The position numbers were made by a program, and so were the translations under genes. 64,000 nt of DNA from Dasypus novemcinctus (taxonomy: Eukaryota; Chordata; Mammalia; Cingulata; Dasypodidae). Below are positions 1-12,640 of this stretch, in pieces. Numbering within the stretch: the first letter of the stretch is position 1; each line of letters starts with the position of its first letter. The stretch is from assembly GCF_030445035.2 (NCBI RefSeq), contig NC_080677.1, positions 868,001-932,000 on the forward strand, read 5' to 3'. The notes beneath the pieces were generated by a model that ran no database searches, was not told where the DNA came from, and saw only the letters and a program-made list of their open reading frames with translations.

Positions 1-99
1 CTATACTGTGAATTTTTCACTTTGGCTATTGCTTTCTATAGGTCTAAAAGTTCAGTTTGGTAGTTCTTTGCATTAATGAGAAATTGGAAGTGTTCTACA

Positions 100-350
100 T
101 GATCTTGCAATGATGGATACAGGCCATGTTAAATTTCATTAAAATTTATAAAAGTGTACGATCCAAAATGTAAACCATTACGTAAATCATTGATCCTGGT
201 TAGTAGCAATGTTTCAATATTTGTACATTAATTGTAACAAATGAACCGTCATGTAAAATGCTATTAATAGTGGAAAAGGGAAATAGGGGGAGGCTGTTGG
301 GTATATAGGAACCCCCTATATTTTATATGTCCCTTTTCTGTATCCTAAAG
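100..350 (+). mobile_element. L1 3' UTR remnant
   Basis: The segment containing ATGGATACAGGCCATG, and later GGAACCCCCTATATTTTATATG, resembles the tail of the L1 insert at 39352-39802 (ATACAGGCCATTATATATCC and GGAATCCCCTATACG). The alignment is by eye and interrupted, so the limits are approximate. Confidence -1.
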
Positions 351-2590
351 CTTCTTAAGGCAACTTGAAAGAATAAGACACTGGGGGAATAAATGGAAGA
401 AAATGTCACCGTACATACAAGATAACAGATCTCACAGTGATGAAAGACGTGTCAAAATTTTTAAAAATTTTATACTTTTATTTTTTTTATTCCAAAATTT
501 AAAAAAATCTTTTGTATTTTGTGATTTTTAGAACTGTCATTATTATGTCATTTTCTTATTCATTGTAATTGGCTGTTTTGTTACACCTGTGGCAAGGGAG
601 GCTGTTGGAGCAGGTGTCAGGGACAGGGATGCGTGGGGGGAGGTTCACCTGCACGTGCCTCTAAGGCATGTGAATGAGTTCAAGTGTTCCTGGGGCATTG
701 TCACGGAGGGGGGAGAGCCACATAATTGTTTTTGAAGTCACTGTGTTAATTCCACAAACTCTGTCATTTCTGCATGTTTCTATAGACAGTTTTCCCTGGT
801 TCGGGGTCATAGTTTTCTGCTTTTTTACATGTTTAATATTTTCAGTTGGATGCTGAGCACTGTGAATTTTTCATTTTGAGTGTTTAGAGTTTGTCGTCTT
901 CCTTTAAAGAAAGTAGACAGCTTTGTTGTGGGTGGGCAGTTAGGTTACTTATAGTGGATAAATATGATTCTTTCAAGTCTTGATTGTAAGTTTGTGCTTT
1001 GTTTTTTTTCAGAAGTCTTGAGTAACCTTTTATTTACTGTTAATTCAGCCCTACTACTGGGGTGTCAACCCTCTTCGGTTCCTACTGAATGTCTCATATA
1101 TTCATCAGGGTCTCTCCATTTTGGCTGCCCAGACGTGGACGTCTCCCCGACCTACACGTTCTCTAGGAATCGTTCATCTGTGCTCTCTAGGAATTGCTCC
1201 TGGCCATTCTTGGCCCAGCCTTGTGGAGCTCCATCTTATATCAGCATGGCTTGGTTTGTTATCATTGCAGATTTCTACAGCATTCTCCATCTAGCTCTCT
1301 CTTCCACCAGACTTTCTGATCTCTAATATTTGTGTCCTGAGCTCATGGGATCACCATGCTCCATGTCGGGCCCTTCTCTCTACCTCACAGCTTTGTTTTG
1401 GAAGGTGCCTTTAAGGCAGAATGCTGGGGTAATTTTAGAACTCATTTTTTTGCCTTTCTCTTATGTCTGAAAACAGTTTTTCCATATATTTTGTTTAGTT
1501 CTCTTATTTTTTATATTGGGAGGACAGTCTGCTCTCATTTTCTCCATCATAGTGGACACTAACATCTTTCTTTGTCCACTCTTGAGCAAACCAACGACCT
1601 TCCTTCATCTGGGATGTTCCAAAGCCTTGATAGAGCTCGGAACAGCAATACCAGGTTTCGTGGGACACGATAAACAAGGGAGTAAACATTAAAATCCATG
1701 GAATCAACGCCTTATCACTGAAGGAACTGTATGTTGCAGTGAGACGGTTCTGTATAGTGAATGAATGATATGTCCTTTCTTGGTGCTTATCCCTTAGGGG
1801 AAAATAAATAAAACTGAGAGCTACATCTTAAATTTCCCATTTCTAAATGACTTACTAGAAGTAACCATCTGGGATGCCAACATGGAGTGGTGGAAAAAAA
1901 CCAAATTTTCCATTTACAGAAAAAATTCTGCCTTGGGAGTTAGGAAGCTTGGTTAAAAAGCCAGGACTCTAATAATTATTTTCTTCACTTGCTTTCATTT
2001 CTTTTTATAAAAAATATGCACTTGAACTCTTCACTCGGTAACAATCCTTCTGGCTTTGACATTTTTGCTATTATATTATTTTGTTTTCTCTCCATTGTTC
2101 TTAGCATTATCCTAGGCTAGGACAGTTAGGTTCTTAAGGGCTTAATTACTCCTATTGCATCAAATTAGTACAGGGTAGCTGCTAAGAGTAGTTGAGGGAA
2201 AGTGAGGGGAAGCTAAAAAGCAGGACTTAACAATTGGCTTCTTGGAATTGTGTAGAGATTGCTGTATTTTCCAGTTAAAAAGAGCACTTCTGGATTAAAA
2301 GGATCACAATGTATCCTGATATTGTAATCTTCTAACTTCTTATTAAAACAGTAATGATTGTGAAGTAATATAAGAGCCCAGAATTCACCTCCTCCAACAC
2401 CTAATGTAATGAACAAGAATTATTAAGAGCTTAAATAAATTTAACAGGGAGAACCATATGAGGAAATGTGTACGAATTCATGGCATAAACTTCAGTAAGC
2501 AGTGGGAAAAGCTCAGAAGTGAAGAGTCTGGCTCAGCTGGGTACTGCTCCCTAACCTTGACCACAAGCCCCAGAAAGGTGGCGGAATAAA
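351..2590. other. Intergenic, no gene recognised
   Basis: AT-rich sequence with only short chance open frames. CACTGTGAATTTTTC near 858 echoes CTGTGAATTTTTCAC near 6, hinting at repeated material. The T-rich pyrimidine segment 960-1500 may be antisense L1, but I cannot name it. No promoter or splice-supported exon is seen. Confidence -1.
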
Positions 2591-4030
2591 ATTCTGACAA
2601 TTGCCATGAAGATTTCTTATTGTGGAGACAGGAAGGCCAGGCCCAAGTCAAGGAGACATCCTGGAGAGTGGAAGCCTCTTCCTGTCACAGAAAGACCAGA
2701 GATGTGCTGCACTGGAGAGAGAGCTGAGACCAAGGGTCTCCCCCGCAGGAGCGGGCACCGGGGGCCACATGAAGAGAATCCCAGGGTGGGGCACTCCACT
2801 GGACTTCAGGACAGAGAACAGAATCCATGTCCTCCAGCCATGGAAACACCCCGCTAGAGGCAGGCCCATGCCATTCCTCTACAGCTTCAGGCCACAGAGA
2901 AATCAATAAAAGCAATGTACACCTCTCAGATGTTAGTTCTCAGGGAAGAAACAAGACCCTGAAAAGGATGGCCAGACGATGAGGAAAGGGAGCGTCAGGC
3001 AGGGCTGCCTGTGCCCAGCACACCAAGAGGGAAAGGGGGGTGCTGTGATTGTACTAGACTCTTTATTTTTGCACTTTAAAATCTTATAATGAACACTTTT
3101 AAAGAAAGCTGTTTAAATTATACAAATATACTACTGGAAGATACACAGGTAGAGAGATGACAATGGCGTTCAGAAGACAGAGAAAGAACCTAAAAGAGTA
3201 TCAATCTCGAAGAAATGGAAGGAAATGCTCTGCAACTACTTTCTGTTACAGCATCTTAACACAGACATGAGCTTCATAAAGTAATTTTCCTTCAGTGAGA
3301 TCATTTTTAAGAAATAGAATGGATGCAAAGGAAGGCCTATGTCACTAAAGAAAAAAGACAGAATGAAAATAATATTAGAGAACAAATAATTAGAAACAGC
3401 AAGAAACAGGACAGCTGAAAATTGAATATTAAGAGCAAAAAATCTTGAGCAAATCACAAGGAGTACAGAAAGAAAAAACAAGGCGAACAATTAAGAAAAA
3501 AATATATACAAAGAACACAGAAAAGCTTAAAAAGCTTAAATCCTTAAACAGATATCACAACAGACCAAAGAGAAAAAGTATTATAAATATAAGAACCCCA
3601 AATTTCCCTAAATTGAAGTAAGAATTTCAGGTGTAGCGAAAGAATTCTTTAATCACTTAGAAGGGACAAAGTAAGATGGGAAACAAGCAGGCTGGTGTCA
3701 TATTTCATCTTAGTAAACTTAGTGCTGAAAATAATGGAGTAACTCTATTTTTGCCAAGTGTTATAAAAGAGTGATACCCAATTTTATATCCTCTCAAGTC
3801 ACTAAAGTTTAAAAAGAGGTATAATTCAAATATTCACAAACTTAGGAAATAGTCACCCATAAAACCCTCTTTTTAACAGAAGAAAACTATTTGACAATGA
3901 AATTTAACTGACCAAGAAATAAATAATAATTTGAAAAATGATGTTAGAAACAGTGATCCCTATCCCTAATACAAGTTTTCACCAAGCTCTGCATCTCTTC
4001 CTGAAAGGTTAATTACACGTTGCAACAATG
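2591..4030. other. Intergenic; possible ancient L1/HAL1-like material
   Basis: 2600-2910 is a GC-richer block with overlapping short frames on both strands, typical of repeat-derived rather than coding DNA. From 3090 to 3850 the sequence is A-rich with phrases such as TGCCAAGTGTTATAAAAGAG and CCAATTTTATATCC, resembling the 3' part of an L1/HAL1 ORF1 region. The assignment is tentative. Confidence -1.
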
Positions 4031-5880
4031 GATGAGAACATTCAATCATTTTTACGTTCCTGTGAGATTACTTTCTGGGCCCCAAAATTTTACTTGCCTT
4101 GCTCTTTCAACAGTTCCTTTAGGAAACAGGAAGAGGAAAATAAAAATAAAAAAATAAAAACAAACCTTGCTTTCTGGGCCCCAAATTTACATGGGACATC
4201 ATGGTCCACTATCTAAGTCCAGGGACTGTCCTTAACTAAGTCAGCTGGTTGTGCTTGGCGTTGTGGGCAAACTCATTTCTGTCCATCCCCTTGTCTTGGG
4301 AGCAGTGCTGGGATGCTCAGAATCATGAACAGAAAGATGGACAGGTGAGGGAAACAGTGGAGTGCGAAAGCTGCTTACCAGTCTTCAATGGAAGGCAGTA
4401 AAGGAAACATGGGAGAAAACTTTAGTTTCTCTCTTGGGGTCCTAAAATTTTGACCTTGTTGTTTTTAAAAGAATTAATGTAGATTTCACCAAGGGAATCA
4501 TCCCTCATTTAGGGAGTATTCTAAAGTATTAACAAAAAGAGGGGGGGGGGAAGGGTGAGTGGGAAGAAGTGTATTAATTTTCTTGTCATAGCAGGGAGTC
4601 CATTTTACTGTGTATAATTAAAACACTGTTAGAATATATATCTTATTATAACTACAGCCACTTAATGTTTTCCACAATTCTTCTAAATCTAAAAGATAAT
4701 TTAGGAGCAAGACCACATGTGGTGAAGAAATGTTTCTCTCACATTCAGAACCTGAGAAATTATTTCATTTTCATTTTAGTTCATTTTTCTTCTGTTGCAA
4801 AGTTAATTTTGCTATTTTATACAGTATCATTTTAATATTATATGTTTATTATGTATCTATTTTTCTAACTATATTCCCTGAGATCCTTCTAAGTATGTAT
4901 ATAGAGAGAACTGGAGTGAGGTTCACTAATTAATTATGTCTTTTACTAAATGAAGGTTTTTACTAGATGAAGGATGGTGGATGATTTTTACACTTTTCCT
5001 TGTACTTGTCTGTATTATTCAAATTTTAACATATTTAGCATGTATTACTTTTACTAAAACAAACATGTTATTTCAAAAGTAGTCATGAATGTTCACAAAA
5101 CGATGCACCGACAACCCAGAAAACTGAAGATAATAATCAGCCCCGTGTCCAACTGGGCATGGAACCTGCCAGGCACAGAGAACGCGGTTCAACTATGACA
5201 CTATGTTGGCTTAAGCATCTTCTTCCCTCTGAAGCAGTGCCCCACAATTTGGGGATTTAGGTAGAAATCACCCACTTATTTTCTCTTGCCTCTTCCTAGC
5301 TAAGGGATTAAAATGCTGCATCAATCAAAAAACTGACCACCAGACCTAAAAACTATAAATAACACACTGCCTGAGGCGGCTGAGTTGGTCAGCATCCTCC
5401 CCATAGCGCAACGCTTGAGCTACTATCTCAAGAGCTTAGGACAGTAACTGTAAAAACCCGAAGGAGAGCAATAATTTTCAGTATCATGTCATTTGTATGT
5501 GTGAGTACAAGTATCAGCTTGTTCATTGAACCAGGATAAAATAAATGAGATGTATACCTTGTCGTTGGTTGATATGTCCTTTACATATGTTTGATTCATA
5601 GACTGTCCTTTGTTGATGTGTTTTTTGTTCTTTTCAAGAACACTGGGTCATTTGTCTTCTGGAGTTTTTCATTACATGTACTTTTCTGGATGTACGTTGG
5701 TAATGTTGAACATGTTTCCCTACATTTCTGTAAAATGACACTTAGATCTGGAGGTCTGATGAAAGACTTAAGGCTAGGATTAATTACTTGTGGTTTTTTT
5801 TCCGACAAGGCTTTGTCATAGGCAGTGTTGTGTTCTTCCATCAGAAAAGTATCTGATCCTCTGTTTTGTGATGTTATGGG
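4031..5880. other. Intergenic, no gene recognised
   Basis: Two copies of TTTCTGGGCCCCAAA (about 4070 and 4170) form a short local duplication. A poly(G) run lies at about 4540-4550. Otherwise AT-rich and without support for coding or RNA genes. Confidence -1.
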
Positions 5881-5894
5881 TCTTTGATGAGCAA

Positions 5895-6060
5895 AGCCTA
5901 GCTCAAGGTCCGCAATCTATATGGCCCACAAGCCAAATTCGACTGTCTGCCTGTTTTTGTAAAAAAGTTTATTGGAACAGAGTCACACCCATTTATTTAC
6001 AAATTTTCTGCAACCCTAAAATGTTTATCTTACCTTTTGCTGGAAACGTTTGCTGACCTG
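5895..6060. repeat. Ancient interspersed repeat, copy 1 (DNA-transposon-like)
   Basis: It contains TATGGCCCACAAGCC, TTATTGGAACAGAGTCACACCC and GAAACGTTTGCTGACC. A diverged relative lies at 43735-43895 (TACTGGCACATCGCTATACCC, TCTGGCCCTTTACAG, AAAAAGCTTGCCGAGCC). I recognise the pattern as a common old mammalian repeat but cannot name its family with certainty. Confidence -1.
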
Positions 6061-6224
6061 ATTCCTAGTCCAAATCCATTAATTTATAACAAAAAGGTTA
6101 TAGTCTAACTATATCATTTTGTTATTGTTTATTAGCTGGAATAATTTTATAAAGAGAAGCTCCCTCTCATGAATGACTTGGTTAGATAGTATAGGAAAAT
6201 CAGGATAAATGCTTGATTCTCAGC

Positions 6225-6420
6225 CTATCCTCCAAAGAATTTTTCTATTTGGATATCTTCCATTACTTTTTCTTGCCTGATTGCTCTGTCTAGAATTTCC
6301 AGTACAATGTTGAATCATAGTGGTTACAGCACGCATTCTTGTCCTGTTTCTGATCTTACGGAAAATGCTCTCAGTCTTTCACCATCCACTGTTCCATTTG
6401 CTGAGGGTCCTTATACATGC
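6225..6420 (-). mobile_element. L1 ORF2 fragment, antisense
   Basis: TTGCCTGATTGCTCTGTCTAG followed by TTCCAGTACAATGTTGAAT and TCTTGTCCTGTTTCTGATC is the characteristic antisense reading of the L1 reverse-transcriptase region. It is old, broken and without an open frame. Confidence -1.
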
Positions 6421-7719
6421 CTTTCATCGTGTGGACAGTTTCCTTCTAGTTCATGACTAAGTTTTAAAAATATCATTATAAACAAATGGATTTAAATATA
6501 TTCAATGTGTTTCAATCCATGCAATTATCATACTTTCAGATATTCAAATTGTCCCATCTTTGGCCAACAGGAGCTTTTTCAGATTAGCTCAAGGCCTTTT
6601 GACACTTTAGTAGTCTTCTATAATATAACATTCCAGATTCATTTTGTATTTTTCCTGCCCCTGACTTGGAATCAGCTTTGGTTTCTTTGACTGGAAAATG
6701 GTATTTGGAAAGCACATTTCAGGCACTAGGAGCTCATTGCTACTGGGATGATCATTTTACCCAGGTCTTCTTAGTGGACAGACCTAGGAAATTTTGTTTG
6801 CTGTTCGCTGTCTGCAAATAAAATGCCTCATAGAGACATACCGGTATTTCCAACTCAACTCCAGAATTACAAAGTTGTGATTTAATCTTGTCAATATTTT
6901 ATCTGCTTCTCCTTTCATCCATTGTGAGAATCAGGCTTTCAATAATGCCAGCCAATCGCTCATTTGCTTTATCACATAATGTACAAATAGTCTCAGAATA
7001 ACAATACCAGCACTTCCACCCAAATTATGATTATTAAAAGCTATCAAAAGTTTTGCTTTTCTTTTTACCCTTATAAGCACGGTGCTTTAAAGTAATTTTG
7101 AGTAGTTTCACTTAATTTTTATTTTTAGGAATTGCTTTTGAAAAGAAAAATTTTCAAAATTTCCTTGAAAAATACTTAAAAAATATATAAAATATTTGCA
7201 CGCTACAAAGACAAATCTACCAAAAGAGGTTCATTCAAATAAATTTAGCTTCAATCCCTGTTCGCTAATCTATAATAATGTACATTTTAAAGGTTTATCT
7301 TTCCATTTAAAAAATTTAAGTATAGAAAGATGGACAGAGATACATTTTCTTAGATAAACTACAGCATATAATAGACATTTTTCCTCCTTGCTTTTTTCAC
7401 TAGTACTAATCCTTCCTTGTTACAGTTTTATAATGTTTGTGTGGTGAGGGTTGCAATTTTGAAGTAAAGATGACTTCAATTTTCAGGTATGAATCTTAAG
7501 AAAAAGAACTAACTCAGATCCTAAGAATATTCTATTCATAGTAGTTGAAGCCCTGAGAATCAACTGAGGTCTAAAATGTGAGAAGAAAAGCAGTCTAAGA
7601 ATGGAACCCTAAGGTATACAATTATTGAAGGAGACATTAAAGGCTGGCTGGCTGTTCAGGAGTAATGATGGTGTCCCTCTCCTCCTGTCTCACAGTGAGG
7701 TTATGTTTCCCAGCCTTAT
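6421..7719. other. Intergenic, no gene recognised
   Basis: AT-rich DNA with no ORF of note. 7280-7440 looks like old repeat sequence but the family is unclear. Confidence -1.
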
Positions 7720-8045
7720 ACTTCAGTGCCGCCATGTGACTCAGTTCTGGTCAGTAGACTGTAGTGGAAATGATAAATGCTGTTTTCAGACTTGTAAAAT
7801 CTCACGTGATCCTCCACACTTTTTACTGTCCCTTATCTGCTGGCTGGATGCTGAGTCCACTGGAGGACGCCAAGGCCCTCAAAACCAGCAGAGCTGCACA
7901 ATGGAAGGAGTCTGAGTCATTGTGTGGAACAAACCACGCCCCTACCTAAATTCATTTTAAGACTGTGGCCTGAGCAAGATATAAACATTGTGTTAATCCA
8001 GGTGCTGGGTTGTATGCTAGAGCAGTTGGCCTAATCTGACTAATA
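7720..8045 (+). mobile_element. Ancient MaLR/ERVL-type LTR fragment (MLT1-like)
   Basis: The run CACGTGATCCTCCACACTTTT, a CTGGATGCTGAGTCCACTGG-type segment, GTGTGGAACAAACC, GAGCAAGATATAAACATTGTG and the closing CTAATCTGACTAATACAC follow the order of MLT1-type LTR 3' halves. Divergence is high. The family call is by recognition only. Confidence -1.
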
Positions 8046-8189
8046 CACAACTAGGACAGGAAAAGAAGTCCATTAAGGAGTCTTCAAAGTGGTCAAAAAG
8101 GGGTTTGAGAAAGAGAGAAAATTTTCATGAAGCAGAGGGAGCAGACGGTTTCTAGAAGGAAGTCAATTGCTTTAGTTTGTCAAAGATTA

Positions 8190-8736
8190 TCAATGCAGAA
8201 TAACGAGAAATGTGTTGGCTTTTATAAAGGGAATTTATTTGCGATTAAAAGCTTACAGTTCTAAGGCCATGAAATGTCCAAATCATGGCATCATAGAGAT
8301 GTTTTCTTACCTAAGGTTGGCGATAGCAGATCCTGAAGTCCTGCTGCAGGGCAAAGTAAGGTGGTGGCTGATCTCTGCCAAGGGCCCTGCCTTCTCCAGG
8401 CTCAGTCTTTCAGATATCAGCTGTGGGAGATGAGGCCTATGGTTTGTCTCTTTCCAGGTGTCCTCTCTTAGCCTCAGCTGCTCTGCTTTCTCCCCGAGCT
8501 CAGCTGTGGACAATCAGGCCTCTCTCCCTAGGCTTTGTCTCCTTGAACCTCTTGGCGCTTCTCCGTCTTTCTGCAGCTGCAGGCAAACCTGGAGTCTTCT
8601 CTCTCAAATGGCAGGGTAAAGATGGCAAAGCTCCCTTTCTCTGTGTCTCTTCTCTCTGTGTATTCTCAGTTTATATAAACCTCAGCAAGAGGGCCAAGAT
8701 CCAAACTGAGTCATGTCTCAGTGACATAATACAATC
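8190..8736 (-). repeat. LTR-like xenarthran repeat, copy A, left part
   Basis: TTGGCTTTTATAAAGGGAATTT, the GCTTACAGTTCTAAGGCCATG segment and TCAGTTTATATAAACC match, in the same orientation, the repeat at 41383-41985. Read in reverse it matches the copies at 29.53 and 40.62 kb. The repeat resumes at 12525 after an L1 insertion. Confidence -1.
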
Positions 8737-9450
8737 AAAAGCTCTAACGTGAAGGATTGTAGGAAGATGGCGATGGGCTAACAGGCAGAGCTGAATGGAC
8801 TCATGAAAGCACTGGAGAAAGACACAAATGCTGATCGAGAAACATGCTTTGGGGATCAGCAGCCGAGGACAATACTACACAACTCCCAGAAGGGTGAGGG
8901 ACAGAGAGACAAAGAAGCTGAAATGACAAAGGTGAGTTCCTAAGCCTCCGTGGCAGCTAGGAAGGGCTCCCCTCCCAGCCCCAAGATATTAGCCTGGGTT
9001 AAAATTCCTGGCTCACTGCAGCCGACTGAGAGGGGAGCAGACATCTTCCTGCCTGTCAGCTGGTTCAAGGGAAAAGGAAGGGGAGGTTGGAGTGCTTTTC
9101 TTCAGTGAATTTGGCCAGCAGAGCCCACTTTGAATCTCCACTCTGGAGATTCAACACAGGAACACAGGAAAGCTGAAACTGAAACTCCTCTGTGGAAAGG
9201 TGTGCTGATGAGTGCCATATGTTGGCCAGTCTGGAAATTGCAAAAACTGTTCTCTGCACTCTATGTATCCAATCTCTGGGAGAAAATATGTGCCCCAATT
9301 TTGAAAACTTAAGCCAGGCAATTTTAAAAACTTAGAATAAGTTGAACCAAATATCAAAGAAAAGCTGTGGGGAAAAAAAATAAGCAAGAGAGAGACATTG
9401 GCCATCAGAGTAAATTCACCAACATTTTTGATGCCTAAACATCAGCAAAG

Positions 9451-9847
9451 GGAAGCGGACTTGGGCCAACGGTTAGGGCATCCATCTACCACGTGGGAGG
9501 TCCGCGGTTCAAACTCTGGGCCTCCTTGACCCATGTGGAGCTGGCCCATGTGCAGTGCTGATGCATGCAAGGAGTGCCCTGCCATGCAGGGTTGTCCCCG
9601 CATAGGGGAGCCCCACACGCAAGGAGTGCGCCCCGTAAGGAGAGCCGCCCAGTGCGAAAGAAAGTGCAGCCCGCCTAAGAATGGCGCCGCCCATACAGAG
9701 AAATGACACAAGATGACACAGCAAAAAGAGACACAGATTCCCATGCCACTGACAACAACAGAAGTGGACAGAGATGGTGCAACAAACAGACACAGAGAAC
9801 AGACAACCGGGATGAGGGGGAAGGAGAGGGAAATTAAAAAAAAAAAA
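9451..9847 (+). mobile_element. DAS SINE inserted in the L1
   Basis: It begins GGAAGCGGACTTGGGCCAAC with a tRNA-like A box, has B box GGTTCAAACTC near 9510, a long tRNA-unrelated body and a terminal poly(A). ATCAGCAAA occurs immediately before (9441-9449) and after (9848-9856) as a target-site duplication. It is full length and little diverged, so younger than the host L1. Confidence -1.
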
Positions 9848-9861
9848 ATCAGCAAAAAATT

Positions 9862-10709
9862 ATGAGCCATACTAAGAAACAAGAGATAGCCCAGCCAAAA
9901 GAACAAGGCAAATATCCTGAAGAGATACAGGATTTAAGAAAATTAATCAATGATAATCACACAACTCTCCTAAATCACTTCAAAGAATTTAAGGAAAATA
10001 TGACTAAAGAAATAAAGGATATTAAGAAGACACTGGGAGAGCATAAAGAACAATTTGAAAGCCTGCAAAGAAAAGTAACAGGCCTCATGGAAATGAAAGA
10101 CACAATGGATGAGATTCAAATACTTTAGAAGCACGTAAGAGCAGATTTGAATTGCCTGAAGACAGGATTAGTGATTTCAAAGACAGAACATCTGAACTGG
10201 AAAAGACAGAACAGAAAGAGAGTGGGAAAAATGGAACAGAGTCCCAGGGAACTGAATGACAATGTGAAATGCACAAACATTTGCATTATTCATGTGAAGG
10301 AGAAGAGAATGGGAAAGGGGCAGAACGAATATCTGAGGAAACAATGACTGAGAACTTTCCAACTCTTATGAAGGACATAAATATCAATATACAAGAAGGA
10401 CAACGCTCCCCAAACAGAATAAATCCGAACAGACCTGCCGCAACACAGCTACTATTTGGAATGACAAATATCAGAGATAAAGGGAGGAATCTAAAAGCAG
10501 CAGGAGAAAAGCAAAGCATCAAATACAAGGGAATTGCCATAAGATTAAGTGCCCACCTCTCATCAGAAACAATGGAGGCAAGAAGAAAGTGGTATGATGT
10601 ATTTAAGGTACTGAAAGAGAAAAACTCCAGCCAAGAATTCTGTATCCAGCAAAACTGTCCTTCAAAAATGAGGGTGAGTTCAAAGTTTTCACAGACAAAT
10701 AAAATCTGA
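9862..10709 (+). pseudogene. L1 ORF1 pseudogene (RNA-binding chaperone protein)
   Basis: The sense strand encodes, in pieces, an L1 ORF1-like protein. A charged coiled-coil segment lies at 9862-10128 (repeats of KEFKEN, KEIKDIKK, EQFESLQRK). After a stop and frame change, the RRM/C-terminal region at 10269-10709 shows AERISEETMTENFPTLMKDIN, RSPNRINPNRP and FKVLKEKNSSQ. The frame is lost at about 10126 and again near 10250. This is a retrotransposon gene remnant with no host function inferred. Confidence -1.
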
Positions 10710-10914
10710 TAGAATATGTTACCAAAAGACCAGATTTACAAGAGATATTAACGGGGATGCTGCAGCCTGAAAGGAAAAAAAAGGGTGAAAGATTTGAAGG
10801 AGTTTAGAAATGAAGATTATTAGGAAAAGGGTAAACTAAAAGATAAGAAGACAGGTAATAGAATGATATGACAACAGAGCTGAAGGACAAAATTCATGCA
10901 GAAAGTAATGCCGT

Positions 10915-11440
10915 TATAGTAATAACATTGAATATTAATGGATTGAACTCCCAATCAAAAGACAAAGACTGATAGAATGGATGAAAAAATATAAGCTGTC
11001 TATGTGGTCTACAAGAGACCCACCTCAGACATAAGGACACAACCAGGTTAAAAGTGAAGGGTTGGAAAAAGGTATTCCATGCAAATAGTAACCAAAAAAA
11101 GAGCTGGGGTAGCAATACCATATGAGACAAAATAGATTTCACATGCATAACTGTTATAAGGATGAAGGAGGTCAATATACATTAATAAAAGAGACAATTC
11201 ACCAACAATAAATGACTATATTAAATATTTATGTGCCTAACCTGAATGCCCCAAGATATATGAAACACACACTGGCAAAAGGGAAGGGAGAAGTAGATGC
11301 CTCTACAATAATAGTTGGGGACTTTGATACACTACTCTCACTATTGGATAGAACATCTCGACAGGGGATAAAGAAACAGCCTGGATAATACGATAAATGA
11401 ACTAGATATAACAGACATCTATAGAGCACTGTGCTCCAAA
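10915..11440 (+). pseudogene. L1 ORF2 endonuclease-domain remnant
   Basis: A broken frame reads LNINGLNS, then a LQETHLRH-type motif with the catalytic Glu region, and further on TIIVGDFD, the signature of apurinic-like endonuclease domains in L1 ORF2. Many stops are present. Coding sequence ends abruptly near 11440, where 3'-terminal L1 sequence begins. Confidence -1.
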
Positions 11441-12524
11441 ATGAGTTTTGGGTCCATCAGCTGGGTTGTTGCCAAAAGTTGGAAAAGATCCAGGTGTTCA
11501 TAAACTGATGGATAAACAAATTGTGGTGTATAGACACGATGGAATATTATGCAGCAGTAAGAAATGAAGTCTCGAAGTATATGACAATATGGATGAGCCT
11601 GGAGGACATTATGCTGAGTGAAACAAGTCAGACACAAAAGAACAAATACTGTATGACTGTGCTATTATGAACTAAATATACTGTGTAAACTCAAAGACTT
11701 AATAGCTAGAATATAGGTCACCAGAAAATAGGAGAGTAGAGAATGGAAAACTGGGGGTTAATCTGTGTGTAAATGCTAAAAAGGCTGCAAATCTTTGGAA
11801 ATGAATAGAAATGGTAAAAACATATCATGGTGTTTGTAACTAGCAGTGCTATTGTACGGGCAGGACAGTGGTTAGAAAAGTCATGTATGTTACTAGAAGA
11901 AAAGCTAAAATCTGTAACATGGAAATGTGTAAAATAGTAAAACCTCATGCAAAGCATGAATATGGATGATACTGCATTTCTAAGACTGTTTTTACAAAAT
12001 ATAAATACAAATGTACTAGAAAGAAGGAAAAAGAATAGAAGCTGTGTATGCCAGGCAGGGCATAGAGATTGAGAGTGAAGAGTTTTGCTTTTTGCTTATA
12101 ATTACTAGAATACTGGAAGTGCTCTGGGAGTGACTGGGGTGATAAATGCACAAACATGTGATTACACTGAATACCACTGTTTGTACTTTTTGGATGGATT
12201 ATGCTCTATTAATATGTATCAATAAAATTGAAAAAAATGCCTAAGAAAAATATGAATGTACAAAAAAAATTAGGGCAACAGAAATGAAATAGCTATGTAT
12301 TGTAGGGTAATCTTAGACTGAGAGGTGAAAATGAAGTGGTATAGTTATTTGTCTACTTTTTATTATTACTATTAATATTGGAGTAAAGAAAATAATGGTG
12401 AATTGATGAATGCACAACTATGTGATTATACCAAATACTATTGATTGTACACATTGGATAGATTGTATGCTTTATTAGTATGTATCAAAGAAACTGATTT
12501 TTTTTTAAGAAAAGCCCTAAAGTG

Positions 12525-12640
12525 GTTCAATCAAATGACCTAATCAAAGGTCCCTTAATTGAATTTAATGCAATCAAAGCCCCCCCAGGAATGTGTTAGT
12601 TCAAAAACTTTTTCCAGAAATTCACCAAATTTCAACTGTC
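12525..12640 (-). repeat. LTR-like xenarthran repeat, copy A, right part
   Basis: GTTCAATCAAATGACCTAATC, AAAGGTCCCTTAATTG and AGGAATGTGTTAGTTC match the corresponding part of copy D (about 41860-41960). This shows that the L1 split one repeat. Confidence -1.

Larger units (their letters stand above)
8752..12509 (+). mobile_element. L1 retrotransposon with 5' end, most of ORF2 deleted, disrupted by a DAS SINE
   Basis: The insertion is bounded by imperfect 15-bp duplications AAAAGCTCTAACGTG (8737-8751) and AAAAGCCCTAAAGTG (12510-12524). It opens with a GTAGGAAGATGGCG-type L1 promoter start. It continues through a 5' UTR, an ORF1 region, part of the ORF2 endonuclease (about 10915-11440) and a 3' UTR ending in an A-rich tail. 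The reverse-transcriptase region is missing at a junction near 11440. Two related tail sequences are present (12135-12235 and 12390-12505). All frames are broken, so the element is dead. Confidence -1.
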
